Source of the DNA: Proteiniphilum sp. UBA5384
Lineage (GTDB): Bacteria > Bacteroidota > Bacteroidia > Bacteroidales > Dysgonomonadaceae
NCBI RefSeq assembly: GCF_002410825.1
Contig: NZ_DHOS01000052.1
Location: 179,840-243,839, forward strand
Length of the DNA stretch: 64,000 bases
Direction: 5' to 3'
Shown here: positions 53,031-62,331 of the stretch, in pieces
Layout of the letters: the number at the start of each line of letters is the position of its first letter
Numbering within the stretch: position 1 is the first letter of the stretch
Notes under the pieces: generated by a model
What the model was told of the DNA's origin: nothing
Database searches by the model: none
Seen by the model: only the letters and a program-made list of their open reading frames with translations
Made by a program: the position numbers and the translations under genes

Positions 53031-54140
53031 TCACACTAATTGATACATTCCACCGGGAAGTGATGTGACAATATTTCTTACTTCCAATTCCAGCAATGTC
53101 ATAAACAATTCCGATACCGGAATATTGAGTTCGATGGCCAAGGTGTTCACATGCATGGCTCCCTTTTCATTGAGTTTTTCGAATAGTATCGACTCTTCTT
53201 CCGATAGTTCGGGGAAGAGGTCTTGCTGTATCGGGATAGATTGCTTCTTATCGGGTTCCCATCCCATGTGAGAAATAAAACCGTTGATGCTTTGAAAGAG
53301 AATGGCTTTGTTGTCCGATATCAACCTGTTGCAACCGGTCGACATTTTATCGCGGATACGGCCCGGTATAGCGAAAACCTCCCTGTAGTAAGAGTTGGCA
53401 ATGTCGGCGGTAGTAAGTGATCCTCCCTTCTCAGCCGATTCAATCACTACGACCGCATCCGCCATGCCGGCGACGATACGGTTGCGCTTCACGAAATTGT
53501 GCTTGTCAGGATTGGTCCCGCTGGAAAATTCGGTAAGTAGCGCTCCTTGTTGCAACATCTCCACAGCTGTCTGCCGGTGTATCTGGGGATAGATGCGGTC
53601 CAGACCGTGTGCCAGTACGGCCACAGTGGAGAGGTGGTGCTTCAATGCTGCCCGGTGGGCACAGATGTCGATACCATACGCCAGTCCGCTGATGACCTGT
53701 ACGTCGGGGATCCTGCGTGATAGCTCTTCGATGAACTCCTTACAAAAATCTTCACCATATCGGGTGGAGTTGCGTGTGCCCACCACACTGATGGTCTTTT
53801 GGTGGTTGAAATCGGCATTGCCTCTGGCATAGAGCAACAGGGGTGCGTCAATACACTGGGTAAGCCGTTGGGGATAATCGTCGTCGGTAAAGAAGAAGAG
53901 CCTTAGTTTATTGTTCTCCACGAATGCCAACTCTTTTTCTGCTTTTTTCAGTACTTCCGGATCACGAATCTCATTGATCAACCGTCTTGAGATGCGGGGA
54001 ATGGCTTCCAGCTTGCGGACATCCTCTTTGAAGATCGCCTCCTCGTCGCCTATCACCTGCATCAAAGTGCGGGCGTGCATCACTCCCACGCCTTTGATCT
54101 GTGTGAGCGCTATCCGGTATAGGTCTTTATTCGTGCGCAT
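53031..54140 (-). CDS. dprA: DNA processing protein DprA (Smf)
   Basis: This 369-residue protein protects incoming single-stranded DNA during natural transformation and loads RecA on it. A helix-hairpin-helix N-terminal domain (IKGVGVMHARTLMQVIGDEE) is followed by the Rossmann fold (VVGTRNSTRYG, SGLAYGIDICAHRAAL, KGGSLTTADIA). A C-terminal winged-helix-like domain (LSEEESILFEKLNEKGAMHVNTLA) completes it. It lies between a thioesterase gene and recA on the same strand. Other competence genes are not in the window. Confidence 0.95.
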   Translation of the reverse strand: MRTNKDLYRIALTQIKGVGVMHARTLMQVIGDEEAIFKEDVRKLEAIPRISRRLINEIRDPEVLKKAEKELAFVENNKLRLFFFTDDDYPQRLTQCIDAPLLLYARGNADFNHQKTISVVGTRNSTRYGEDFCKEFIEELSRRIPDVQVISGLAYGIDICAHRAALKHHLSTVAVLAHGLDRIYPQIHRQTAVEMLQQGALLTEFSSGTNPDKHNFVKRNRIVAGMADAVVVIESAEKGGSLTTADIANSYYREVFAIPGRIRDKMSTGCNRLISDNKAILFQSINGFISHMGWEPDKKQSIPIQQDLFPELSEEESILFEKLNEKGAMHVNTLAIELNIPVSELFMTLLELEVRNIVTSLPGGMYQLV

Positions 54141-54197
54141 GGCTCTGAAATTACCAATTACTAACTAAAACAAAAAACACTTAGTCTCCCAGTCCCT

Positions 54198-54599
54198 TTA
54201 AATATATTCCGCGAACGCTTCATCAAATATTTCAGGTTGCGACAATTTGCCGTTCACCAGATTCACCACCTCGATCTTTGCCTTGGCGCACACTGTATTG
54301 TCTGATAGGCGAATGATCTTCTGATGGAAAATATATTTCACGCCTACTCTTTCGATACGATGTACCGTACAATTGAACTCATCCATGCCAATCAAAGGGA
54401 CTTTATACCGAATCTCCACCTGTGAGACTACCGCATCAATCCCCTGCAAATGCAATTCATGAAAATTGAGTCCTACTTTTTCCAGGAACTCATGTCGTGT
54501 TACCTCGAAATAATGCTGATAATTAGCATTGTTTACATGTCCCTGCGTGTCACACTCATAGTCACGCACCTTCATCTTATAGGTGAAAATTGGATCCAT
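54198..54599 (-). CDS. Acyl-CoA thioesterase, 4HBT hotdog fold
   Basis: From the ATG at 54599 this is 133 residues. Motifs: DYECDTQGHVNNANYQHYFEVTRHEFL, with the catalytic Asp17, and VEIRYKVPLIGMDEFNCTVHRIERVG. These match the YbgC/4HBT family, which hydrolyses short acyl-CoA or related thioesters. A longer frame starting at 54698 overlaps the purL end and is rejected. It follows purL after 38 bases and precedes dprA by 57. Physiological substrate not known. Confidence 0.87.
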   Translation of the reverse strand: MDPIFTYKMKVRDYECDTQGHVNNANYQHYFEVTRHEFLEKVGLNFHELHLQGIDAVVSQVEIRYKVPLIGMDEFNCTVHRIERVGVKYIFHQKIIRLSDNTVCAKAKIEVVNLVNGKLSQPEIFDEAFAEYI

Positions 54600-54637
54600 T
54601 GATTTTTCGTCTCCTTTCCTGATTCTATGTATCCGTT

Positions 54638-57600
54638 TTATTTCTTTTGAACATTTTCTTTTATCCACTCCCTTGCATTGGCGAACGCTTCCATCCACGG
54701 GGTTACCTCATGCTTGCGGTAAGCGTGAGGATACCATGCGTTTTGCCAGGGGAAGATGGATCGTTCGGGGTGCGGCATCATCGCCAGATGGCGTCCATCA
54801 CGGGAGCAGACGGCTGCCGTGGCATAGTCGGAACCGTTGGGGTTACCGGGGTATTCGTCGTAGAGGTATTTCGCTGCGATGTGATAAGCTGATTCGGGTT
54901 CGGGCAACCGGAAACGGCCTTCCCCATGGGCTACCCAAACGCCGAGTTTTGTGCCTTCGAGCGACTTGAGCATTACCGAATTGTTTCCGGGGATCTCTAA
55001 ACTTACAAAAGTGGATTCAAATTTTTGAGACAGATTGTGTTGCATCTTGGGGTGGTTATCGCCCATCTCGGGATAGATCAATCCTAACTCCATCAGCAGC
55101 TGGCACCCGTTACAAATGCCAAGGCTCAGTGTGTCTTCGCGGGCGAAAAAATTATTCAGTGCCGTTTTTGCTTTTTCGTTATATCGGAAACCTCCGGCCC
55201 ATCCCTTGGCGGAACCCAACACATCGGAGTTGGAAAAGCCTCCACAGAAGACGGCAAACTGTACATCTTCCAATGTCTCACGACCGGAGGTAAGGTCGGT
55301 CATATGAACATCTTTTACTTCGAAGCCGGCCAGCCAAAGCGTATAGGCCATCTCCCGTTCTCCATTGGTGCCTTTCTCCCGGATAATGGCAGCGGTAAGA
55401 CCTGATCTTTCTTGTCGCCGGGGGATCAATCCCAAGTCTTCCATTTTTCCTGTAAAGGAAGGGTGGAACCCAAAGTGGAGGGGCTGGTTTTTATAATTTT
55501 CGAAACGTTGTGTAGCACAGGTTTCCCCGCTCTGCTTACGGTCGAGCAGGTAGGAGGTCTTGTACCAGATATCCCGCAGGTGATTGATATCGAATTCTTT
55601 GTGGAAAGAGTCTTTGATGATTATCAATTTTCGCTCTTCTATCGGGCGGGCTATGATTGCCGCTCCTACGCCGTAATCCTGCAGGATTTTTTCTACCAGA
55701 TGGTGGTGTTTCACCTGTATGATTACTCCCGGATTCTCGGAGAAGAGTATTTTTATAAGATCTGCATGACGGATCTTGTCGAAGCGTGCTTCCAGTCCCC
55801 CTTGCGGATTGGCAAAACACATCTCGAGCATGGCGGTGATCATCCCCCCCGCCGAGATATCATGACCGGCAAGAATCAATCCGCGATTCACTAACTCCTG
55901 TACAGCGGCGAATGCGTTTTTGAAATACTCGGCATCGGTCACGGTTGGCGCTTCGTTTCCTATTTTACTCATCGTCTGTGCAAATGCCGATCCTCCCAAC
56001 TTGAAAGTGTCGAATGAAAAATCAATATAGTAAACGTAAGTACCTCTTATATATGCCAGGACAGGAGATACAATTTTGCGGATATTTTTTACTTCGGCAG
56101 CAGCGGAGATAATGACCGTTCCCGGAGAATATACTTTATCGTCGCCATACTTTTGTGTCATCGAGAGCGAGTCTTTTCCGGTAGGGATGTTGATACCCAG
56201 ATCACATGCGAAGTCGGAACAGGCTTCCACGGCTTTATAGAGCCGGGCATCCTCTCCGGAATTACGGCATGGCCACATCCAGTTGGCACTGAGCGAGACG
56301 GAGGGTAATCCGTCGGAGAGCGGTGCGAAAACAATATTGGTAAGTGCTTCGGCCACTGCCATTACAGAACCGGCGGCAGGGTCTATCATGGCTACTTGGG
56401 GTGCATGCCCCAATGAGGTTGCCATACCAGCATAACCATTATAGTCGAGTGCGATGGCACCACAGTCGCTCAGCGGTAGTTGTATCTCTCCCTGACATTG
56501 TTGGCGGGCGATTTTTCCGGTCACGGAGCGGTCTACTTTGTTGGTAAGCCAATCCTTGCAGGCGACGCTTTCTAATTTGAGTACATTTTCTATATAGGTG
56601 TTGAGTGATTCTTGGTCGTATTCGGGCGCACTGTATGCTTCGGTGATGGTGCTGTCTTCCATGATGGTGACGGGTGGCTTTCCGAAGAAATCCTCCAATT
56701 CCATGTCAATGGGGCAGGAGCCGTCCGTTCGGCGGAAGGTGAATTTCATATCCCCTGTGGTTTCACCTACCACATACATGGGTGACCGTTCACGGGAGGC
56801 GATACGCTCTATGCGGTCTATATCTTTTTGTTCTACCAGCAAACCCATCCGTTCCTGGCTTTCATTTCCTATAATTTCCCTAGCGGAGAGCGTTTCATCT
56901 CCCACAGGCAGTTTGTCCATTTCGATAACACCTCCTGTCTGTTCCACCAGTTCTGACAGGCAATTCAAATGGCCGCCCGCACCATGGTCATGGATGGAGA
57001 CAATGGGGTTTTCATCGGATTCAGCCAGTGAGCGGATCACGTTGGCCACACGTTTTTGCATCTCGGGATTGGCTCGTTGCACGGCATTGAGTTCAATGCC
57101 GGCGGAATATTCGCCTGTATTGACCGACGAAACGGCACCACCACCCATGCCGATGCGATAATTATCACCGCCGAGTACTATCACCTTTTCACCGCTTTCC
57201 GGTTCGCCTTTTTTTGCATCGCGCTTATTGGCATAACCGACACCGCCGGCAAGCATGATCACCTTATCGTAACCGAACTTCTTGTCGTTTTCGGCATGCT
57301 CCAGGGTGAGTACCGATCCGCAGATTAACGGCTGTCCGAATTTATTCCCGAAGTCGGATGCTCCGTTGGAAGCTTTGATAAGTATCTGCTCAGGCGTCTG
57401 GTAGAGCCATGGGCGTGGAGACATCGTTTGTTCCCATGCGCGACCCTCTTCGAGTCGTGGGTAGGAGGTCATATAAATGGCTGTTCCTGCCACCGGAAGC
57501 GAACCTTTCCCCCCGGCTAACCGGTCACGAATTTCGCCACCCGTACCGGTAGACGCTCCATTGAATGGTTCTACGGTAGTGGGAAAGTTATGAGTCTCGG

Positions 57601-58339
57601 CTTTGAGCGAAAGTACACTTTCCACCTCTTTGATCCGGAAGAAGTCGGGTTTGTCGCCGCTTGCTGGGGCGAACTGCTGTATGATGGGTCCTTGTACGAA
57701 AGCCACATTATCCTTGTAAGCTGAAATAAGGTTGTTGGGGTTGATGGTAGATGTTTTCCTGATCAGTTGAAAAAGTGTCATCTCTTTTTCTTCACCATCG
57801 ATCACGAATTTACCGTTGAATATCTTGTGGCGGCAGTGCTCGGAATTTACCTGCGAGAATCCGAATACTTCGCTGTCGGTCAATTTGCGTCCCATCTTTT
57901 GGCTGACGTTATTGAGGTAGTCGATTTCTTCATTACTCAGAGCCAATCCCTCTGCTTGATTATAAGCCGAGATATCGTCAATATATATGATTTCTTCGGG
58001 TTGTAGGTCGATCGTGAAAACAGACTGATCCAGTTTGTCATATTTGCGTTGCAGCATCGGATCAAATTCAACTGTATCATTTTCTGTATAGGGCGTATAT
58101 TCTTCGATACGAGCGATGCCTCCGATACCCATATTCTGGGTAATTTCCACTGCACAGGTGCTCCAGGGAGTGATCATCTCACGGCGGGGACCGATAAAGA
58201 GTTGTTGGATACTATCTACGGGGAGCATTTCTGCCTCGCCGAACAACCAGATCAGTTTTTTAATATCTTCAGGAGAGAATTCCGAATTGGTTTGTACAGC
58301 GATTACGCTTTTGGAGGGAGTTTTGAAAAATGTGATCAT
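54638..58339 (-). CDS. purL: Phosphoribosylformylglycinamidine synthase
   Basis: This 1233-residue single-chain enzyme converts formylglycinamide ribonucleotide to its amidine in purine synthesis, using glutamine and ATP. The synthetase domain has AETHNFPTTVEPFNGASTGTGGEIRD and GCVSSV-like loops. The C-terminal glutamine amidotransferase domain contains LGICNGCQLLMELG with nucleophile Cys1076. Its catalytic His and Glu are in the region following HPERSIFPWQN. The large form is the usual one in Bacteroidetes and Gammaproteobacteria. Confidence 0.96.
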   Translation of the reverse strand: MITFFKTPSKSVIAVQTNSEFSPEDIKKLIWLFGEAEMLPVDSIQQLFIGPRREMITPWSTCAVEITQNMGIGGIARIEEYTPYTENDTVEFDPMLQRKYDKLDQSVFTIDLQPEEIIYIDDISAYNQAEGLALSNEEIDYLNNVSQKMGRKLTDSEVFGFSQVNSEHCRHKIFNGKFVIDGEEKEMTLFQLIRKTSTINPNNLISAYKDNVAFVQGPIIQQFAPASGDKPDFFRIKEVESVLSLKAETHNFPTTVEPFNGASTGTGGEIRDRLAGGKGSLPVAGTAIYMTSYPRLEEGRAWEQTMSPRPWLYQTPEQILIKASNGASDFGNKFGQPLICGSVLTLEHAENDKKFGYDKVIMLAGGVGYANKRDAKKGEPESGEKVIVLGGDNYRIGMGGGAVSSVNTGEYSAGIELNAVQRANPEMQKRVANVIRSLAESDENPIVSIHDHGAGGHLNCLSELVEQTGGVIEMDKLPVGDETLSAREIIGNESQERMGLLVEQKDIDRIERIASRERSPMYVVGETTGDMKFTFRRTDGSCPIDMELEDFFGKPPVTIMEDSTITEAYSAPEYDQESLNTYIENVLKLESVACKDWLTNKVDRSVTGKIARQQCQGEIQLPLSDCGAIALDYNGYAGMATSLGHAPQVAMIDPAAGSVMAVAEALTNIVFAPLSDGLPSVSLSANWMWPCRNSGEDARLYKAVEACSDFACDLGINIPTGKDSLSMTQKYGDDKVYSPGTVIISAAAEVKNIRKIVSPVLAYIRGTYVYYIDFSFDTFKLGGSAFAQTMSKIGNEAPTVTDAEYFKNAFAAVQELVNRGLILAGHDISAGGMITAMLEMCFANPQGGLEARFDKIRHADLIKILFSENPGVIIQVKHHHLVEKILQDYGVGAAIIARPIEERKLIIIKDSFHKEFDINHLRDIWYKTSYLLDRKQSGETCATQRFENYKNQPLHFGFHPSFTGKMEDLGLIPRRQERSGLTAAIIREKGTNGEREMAYTLWLAGFEVKDVHMTDLTSGRETLEDVQFAVFCGGFSNSDVLGSAKGWAGGFRYNEKAKTALNNFFAREDTLSLGICNGCQLLMELGLIYPEMGDNHPKMQHNLSQKFESTFVSLEIPGNNSVMLKSLEGTKLGVWVAHGEGRFRLPEPESAYHIAAKYLYDEYPGNPNGSDYATAAVCSRDGRHLAMMPHPERSIFPWQNAWYPHAYRKHEVTPWMEAFANAREWIKENVQKK

Positions 58340-58369
58340 ATCTCTTTTTTATCAATCTGAATTGAGTCA

Positions 58370-58377
58370 CAAAGTTA
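58370..58377 (-). promoter_or_regulatory. Candidate -7 box of purL
   Basis: TAACTTTG on the minus strand matches the TAnnTTTG box, 30 bases before the ATG. Its -33 region is weak. The opposite promoter for the LysE-type gene lies 10-40 bases away. Confidence 0.5.
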
Positions 58378-58386
58378 ATAAACTTT

Positions 58387-58418
58387 TTTGTCCTTTTTAA
58401 TAATGAATGTACCTTTGC
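58387..58418 (+). promoter_or_regulatory. Consensus promoter of the LysE-type exporter gene
   Basis: TTTG (58387-58390), a 19-base spacer, then TACCTTTGC (58410-58418): a full match to the Bacteroidota consensus. Transcription from about 58424 rules out the longer frame start at 58407 and supports the ATG at 58458. Confidence 0.8.
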
Positions 58419-58457
58419 ATCGGAAATTTAGAGTCATATCTCTGCAAAGAACAGTAT

Positions 58458-59093
58458 ATGTTCGAAACAATCGCCAAAGGGTTTCTTATTGGATTGTTAG
58501 TCTCTGCCCCCATGGGACCGATAAATATGCTGGTTATTCAAAGAACGCTTAACCGGGGTTGGAGACATGGTTTTTCGACAGGATTGGGAGCGATGCTGTC
58601 GGATTTGATATATGTATTGATCACATTGATAGGGCTGAGTTTAGTATCCGATTTTTTTGACAGTTATGAGCAAACGATACAAAGAGTGGGTAGCGTGGTC
58701 CTTTTCTTCTTCGGCCTTATGGTATTCCGTGCCAATCCTTTGAGAGACTGGACTCCCGATCAGTTATGTCCAGAAACGCGTTATGTAAGGGATTTTATTT
58801 CATCGTTTTTACTTACATTTTCCAATGTAGCGATTATCTTGGTTCTTATGGGGCTTTATGCCCATTTTTCGTTTAACCCTCTGGGTGATGGAAAAAGTTT
58901 TTTTATTGCCGGATTAACCGGGATTATCATGGCTACATTTGGATGGTGGTTTTTTCTCACGACTATGATTTCCCGCTTGCGCAAACATTTTAATCGCAAA
59001 GGATTGGTATTATTGAACCGGACAGTAGGCCTCATTTTGATGCTGTTGGGAGTAGGGGAAATTATTCTGTCGCTTTTTCCCGGATTATTATAG
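58458..59093 (+). CDS. LysE/RhtB-family amino acid exporter
   Basis: The 211-residue protein should have about six membrane helices and export amino acids or related compounds. The N-terminal motif GFLIGLLVSAPMGPINMLVIQRTLNRGWRHGFSTGLGAMLSDLIY, with its PMGP segment, is the family hallmark. The start at 58458 is decided by the upstream promoter. It is divergent from purL, and a stand-alone gene. Substrate unknown. Confidence 0.88.
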   Translation: MFETIAKGFLIGLLVSAPMGPINMLVIQRTLNRGWRHGFSTGLGAMLSDLIYVLITLIGLSLVSDFFDSYEQTIQRVGSVVLFFFGLMVFRANPLRDWTPDQLCPETRYVRDFISSFLLTFSNVAIILVLMGLYAHFSFNPLGDGKSFFIAGLTGIIMATFGWWFFLTTMISRLRKHFNRKGLVLLNRTVGLILMLLGVGEIILSLFPGLL

Positions 59094-59127
59094 CTTTTCC
59101 TGTACCCTTCGTTTCCCAGTCACCACT

Positions 59128-59625
59128 TTATCCCTGTTTCCCGATCTCGATAACTTCCAAATCACTGATATTACCTTCGTCCAGCACAAAACGGAGTAAA
59201 GTGCGTACCTGATGGAAGCCGTATTTTCCCGCAGCACCGGGATTCATGTGAAGACATCCCAGTTTTTTATCGTACATCACTTTCAGTATATGGGAGTGTC
59301 CAGCAATAAACAGTTTTGGGGGGTTGGCATGTAATTTTGGAAGGACGGCCGGATTGTAGCGGCCGGGATAACCGCCGATATGGGTGATCATCACATCTAC
59401 TCCTTCAAGGGTAAAACGCAAGGTATGAGGATATGCCCTGCGGACAGCCGCATCGTCGATATTGCCATACACAGCGCGAAAGGGCTTGAATGCTTCGAAC
59501 TGCTGTGCCAGAGCAAGCGAACCGATGTCACCGGCATGCCATATTTCGTCGCACGGGGCAAAATATGTCTCGAATTTGGGATCCCAATAGCCATGGGTGT
59601 CTGAGAGTAGTCCTATTTTTTGCAT
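59128..59625 (-). CDS. Metallophosphoesterase, YfcE family
   Basis: From the ATG at 59625 this has 165 residues, near the usual size for this family of cytosolic phosphodiesterases. Metal-binding motifs in order are LLSDTHG, HAGDIGS, YGNIDD, THIGG and GHSH. A longer frame from 59685 is excluded by the promoter at 59640-59670. The natural substrate is unknown; related proteins cleave cyclic or nucleotide phosphodiesters. It is divergent from polyphosphate kinase. Confidence 0.9.
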   Translation of the reverse strand: MQKIGLLSDTHGYWDPKFETYFAPCDEIWHAGDIGSLALAQQFEAFKPFRAVYGNIDDAAVRRAYPHTLRFTLEGVDVMITHIGGYPGRYNPAVLPKLHANPPKLFIAGHSHILKVMYDKKLGCLHMNPGAAGKYGFHQVRTLLRFVLDEGNISDLEVIEIGKQG

Positions 59626-59639
59626 TTTTTTTATTCGTT

Positions 59640-59670
59640 CAAAGTTATTATTTTTATCGCATAATTCAAA
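59640..59670 (-). promoter_or_regulatory. Consensus promoter of the metallophosphoesterase gene
   Basis: On the minus strand TTTG (59670-59667), a 19-base spacer, then TAACTTTG (59647-59640): consensus elements and spacing. The transcript would start near 59634, nine bases before the chosen ATG. Confidence 0.75.
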
Positions 59671-59688
59671 AAGGATCGAATTCAAAAT

Positions 59689-61767
59689 ATGAACAATTCC
59701 ATATATAGATATTTTAAACGTGATATTAGTTGGCTGTCATTTAATTACCGTGTTCTCTTAGAGGCCAGGGATAAGCGGTTACCGGTATATGAGCGGATTA
59801 AATTTCTCTCCATCTATGCTTCTAACCTGGAAGAATTTTACAAGGTACGTGTTTCGGGGTACCACAGTTCACTGCTTGAAAGTATCAAACGTGACGAGTC
59901 TGTGGAGGAGGCGATGAAGACCATCGTCCAGATTAACAAGGAGGTCACGGCTCAGGAAAAGGAATATGATGATATTTTTAATAAGATGATATTGCCGGAA
60001 TTAAAACGTAATAGCATTATCCTCTATCAGACAGATAAGGTGGAACCGTTCCATCAGGAGTATGTGAGGAAATATTTCAATGAAGAGGTATTTCCTTATT
60101 TGCAGCCGATGATCATTCAAAAGGATGATATCCATTCATTTATTCAGGATGGTCGCATTTATCAGGTAATCAGCCTGTTGAAGCGAAAGAAGAAACAGGA
60201 AAGGCAGCGATATACCTATGCCATCATGAAAATCCCTTACACTAAAATTCCCCGCTTCATAGAGCTCCCTTCGCACAATGGCAATTATTATATCCTATTT
60301 ATTGATGATGTGATCAAGGCCAATATGCAGAGTGTATTCCCGGGATATCAGATTGTAGATTGTTTCAGCATTAAAATTTCCCGTGATGCCGATTTTTCCC
60401 TGGAGGATGAGGACCAAAAAGACATTGCGGGGGAGATTCTGCGCAAGGTGCGTAAACGAAAGATAGGGGCAGTCACCCGGTTTCAATATGATAAGGATAT
60501 GCCGGATTATTTTCTAAAATACCTCTGTGATGCTTATGAGATTGAAGAGGAAGAGTTACTTCCTTCCGGGCGTTACTTGAACAGGGCAGATCTTTCCAAG
60601 TTACCCAATCCTGTGGGAGATTCACTGAAACAGCATCTTCCGCAACCGCTTCGTATACCTGAAGTAGAAGCCAATAGTTCTATTCTTCGGGTATTGCGGA
60701 AACAAGATGTATTGCTGCATTTTCCCTACCAGTCGTTCGATTATCTATTGCGGTTCCTTCTACAGGCGGCATTCGATCCTAAAGTGTTGGAGATAAAGGT
60801 GACCCAATATAGGGTGGCAGAGAATTCAGCCGTGATTAACAGCTTGATAAGCGCTGCTAAGAACGGAAAAAAGGTGACAGTCTTTGTCGAACTGAAAGCT
60901 CGGTTCGATGAGATGAACAATTATCTTACCTCCGAACTGATGCAACAGGCAGGGGTGAAGATCATTTACAGCCTGCCGGGGCTGAAAGTACACGCCAAAC
61001 TGGCTTATGTACGTAAGCGCAGTAATGATCCGGATGAGCCTATTAAGGGATATGCATATCTGGGAACGGGCAATTTCAACGAGAAGACAGCCCGTATCTA
61101 TTCCGACAAGGGACTGCTCACCTCCAATAAAGAATTTATTAGGGATATCGATGAGGTATTCCGGGTATTGGAAGGGAAACCTTACATGCATAATTTCAAG
61201 CATCTTTTGGTAACACAGTTCAATATGCTTCCCGAGATCCACAGGATGATCGAACGGGAGATTAATCAGGTGAAAAAGGGCGGCATCGGTTATATCATAT
61301 TGAAAATGAATAGTCTGGAGGATAGGGGGATGATCGATGCGCTTTACAGGGCCAGTGAAGTGGGAGTAAAGATAGACCTGATCATACGTGGTATCTGTTG
61401 TCTGGTACCCAACCAGCCGTACAGTAAAAATATCACGGTGACCCGTATCGTGGATGCCTATCTCGAGCATGCACGGGTCTGGTACTTCTTTAATGGTGGA
61501 GAAGAGGATATCTTCCTGACATCGGCTGATTGGATGGGACGGAACCTGCATCGCCGTATTGAAGTGGCTTTCCCCATATATACTGAATTGTTGAAACGAC
61601 AGATCATCGATATATTAAAAATACAACTTGAAGACAACCAAAGCGCTGTCCGGATTGATGAAAACCTGCAAAACGTCTTCAAACGGGATACGGCTCCGGC
61701 TGATGCTCCTGCTGTGCGCGCACAGCAGGCAATTTATGAGTATCTGAAGAAACTGACCGGGCAGTAA
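59689..61767 (+). CDS. ppk1: Polyphosphate kinase 1
   Basis: This 692-residue enzyme polymerises ATP gamma-phosphate into polyphosphate reversibly. The N-terminal domain starts FKRDISWLSFNYRVLLEA. Two phospholipase-D-like domains carry the catalytic histidines: His435 in VHAKLAYV, the phosphorylated residue of the family, and His594 in EHARVWYFF. The tail is complete and followed by a thioredoxin-like fragment on the opposite strand. Polyphosphate supports stress survival, and no regulation is visible in the short upstream gap. Confidence 0.95.
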   Translation: MNNSIYRYFKRDISWLSFNYRVLLEARDKRLPVYERIKFLSIYASNLEEFYKVRVSGYHSSLLESIKRDESVEEAMKTIVQINKEVTAQEKEYDDIFNKMILPELKRNSIILYQTDKVEPFHQEYVRKYFNEEVFPYLQPMIIQKDDIHSFIQDGRIYQVISLLKRKKKQERQRYTYAIMKIPYTKIPRFIELPSHNGNYYILFIDDVIKANMQSVFPGYQIVDCFSIKISRDADFSLEDEDQKDIAGEILRKVRKRKIGAVTRFQYDKDMPDYFLKYLCDAYEIEEEELLPSGRYLNRADLSKLPNPVGDSLKQHLPQPLRIPEVEANSSILRVLRKQDVLLHFPYQSFDYLLRFLLQAAFDPKVLEIKVTQYRVAENSAVINSLISAAKNGKKVTVFVELKARFDEMNNYLTSELMQQAGVKIIYSLPGLKVHAKLAYVRKRSNDPDEPIKGYAYLGTGNFNEKTARIYSDKGLLTSNKEFIRDIDEVFRVLEGKPYMHNFKHLLVTQFNMLPEIHRMIEREINQVKKGGIGYIILKMNSLEDRGMIDALYRASEVGVKIDLIIRGICCLVPNQPYSKNITVTRIVDAYLEHARVWYFFNGGEEDIFLTSADWMGRNLHRRIEVAFPIYTELLKRQIIDILKIQLEDNQSAVRIDENLQNVFKRDTAPADAPAVRAQQAIYEYLKKLTGQ

Positions 61768-61793
61768 GATGAATTGTAATGAATATGGCGTGC

Positions 61794-62220
61794 TCATACT
61801 ACCATATAACGCACGGTTAATCCAATAACTCGGATCCATGGTATCTCATTTGCCTTGATGGCTCCTTTCCATGCGGATTCCTGAGAATCCAATGAAATGC
61901 CTACAATTTCCAGACCCTTATCCCTATACTCGTTATATAGGTCTCTTAGCCGGGGCATTTCCCGTATACAAGGACCACACCATGAGGCCCAGAAATCCAG
62001 GAGTACCAGTCTTTTTTGGGGTATAAGGGTGAAAAGTGTAAAAGACTTTCCACCTACTGTTTTTTCTGTAAAGTCGATATAAGAAGAGCCCGAAGTTAGA
62101 AAAGAGATTTCTGGTATAGCTTTCTTCAAGAATGGATCGGTTAATTTGCCTTTGACTATTTCCGTTCTGGAATTTAGATCTTCTGACAGCAGATAAAGAC
62201 GTCTTTCAATATACCATGTA
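61794..62220 (-). pseudogene. TlpA/ResA-like thioredoxin gene fragment, truncated at both ends
   Basis: The frame contains a thioredoxin active site, LVLLDFWASWCGPCIREMPRLRDLYNEYRDKGLEIVGISLD, with the CGPC motif encoded at 61968-61979. Upstream, RRLYLLSEDLNSRTEIVKGKLTDPFLKKAIPEISF resembles the region before the thioredoxin fold in Bacteroidetes TlpA proteins. There is no start codon of its own: the frame before about 62220 runs antisense to the glycosyltransferase gene. The end stops soon after IPWIRV, losing the cis-Pro loop and last strands. It is a gene relic. Confidence 0.72.
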
Positions 62221-62268
62221 TGCCCAATGAATCGGCCAATATTTATAATAAACCAAAATAAATTATTG

Positions 62269-62276
62269 TATTTTTG
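62269..62276 (+). promoter_or_regulatory. Candidate -7 box of the glycosyltransferase gene
   Basis: TATTTTTG is a full match to the -7 element, 56 bases before the ATG at 62332. The -33 region has TTTA at a 23-base spacing, which is weak. Confidence 0.4.
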
Positions 62277-62331
62277 TACTGCCTTACATCGGCGCGAAAT
62301 AGGAGATAAACAATACAAAAAGAACTCAGTT

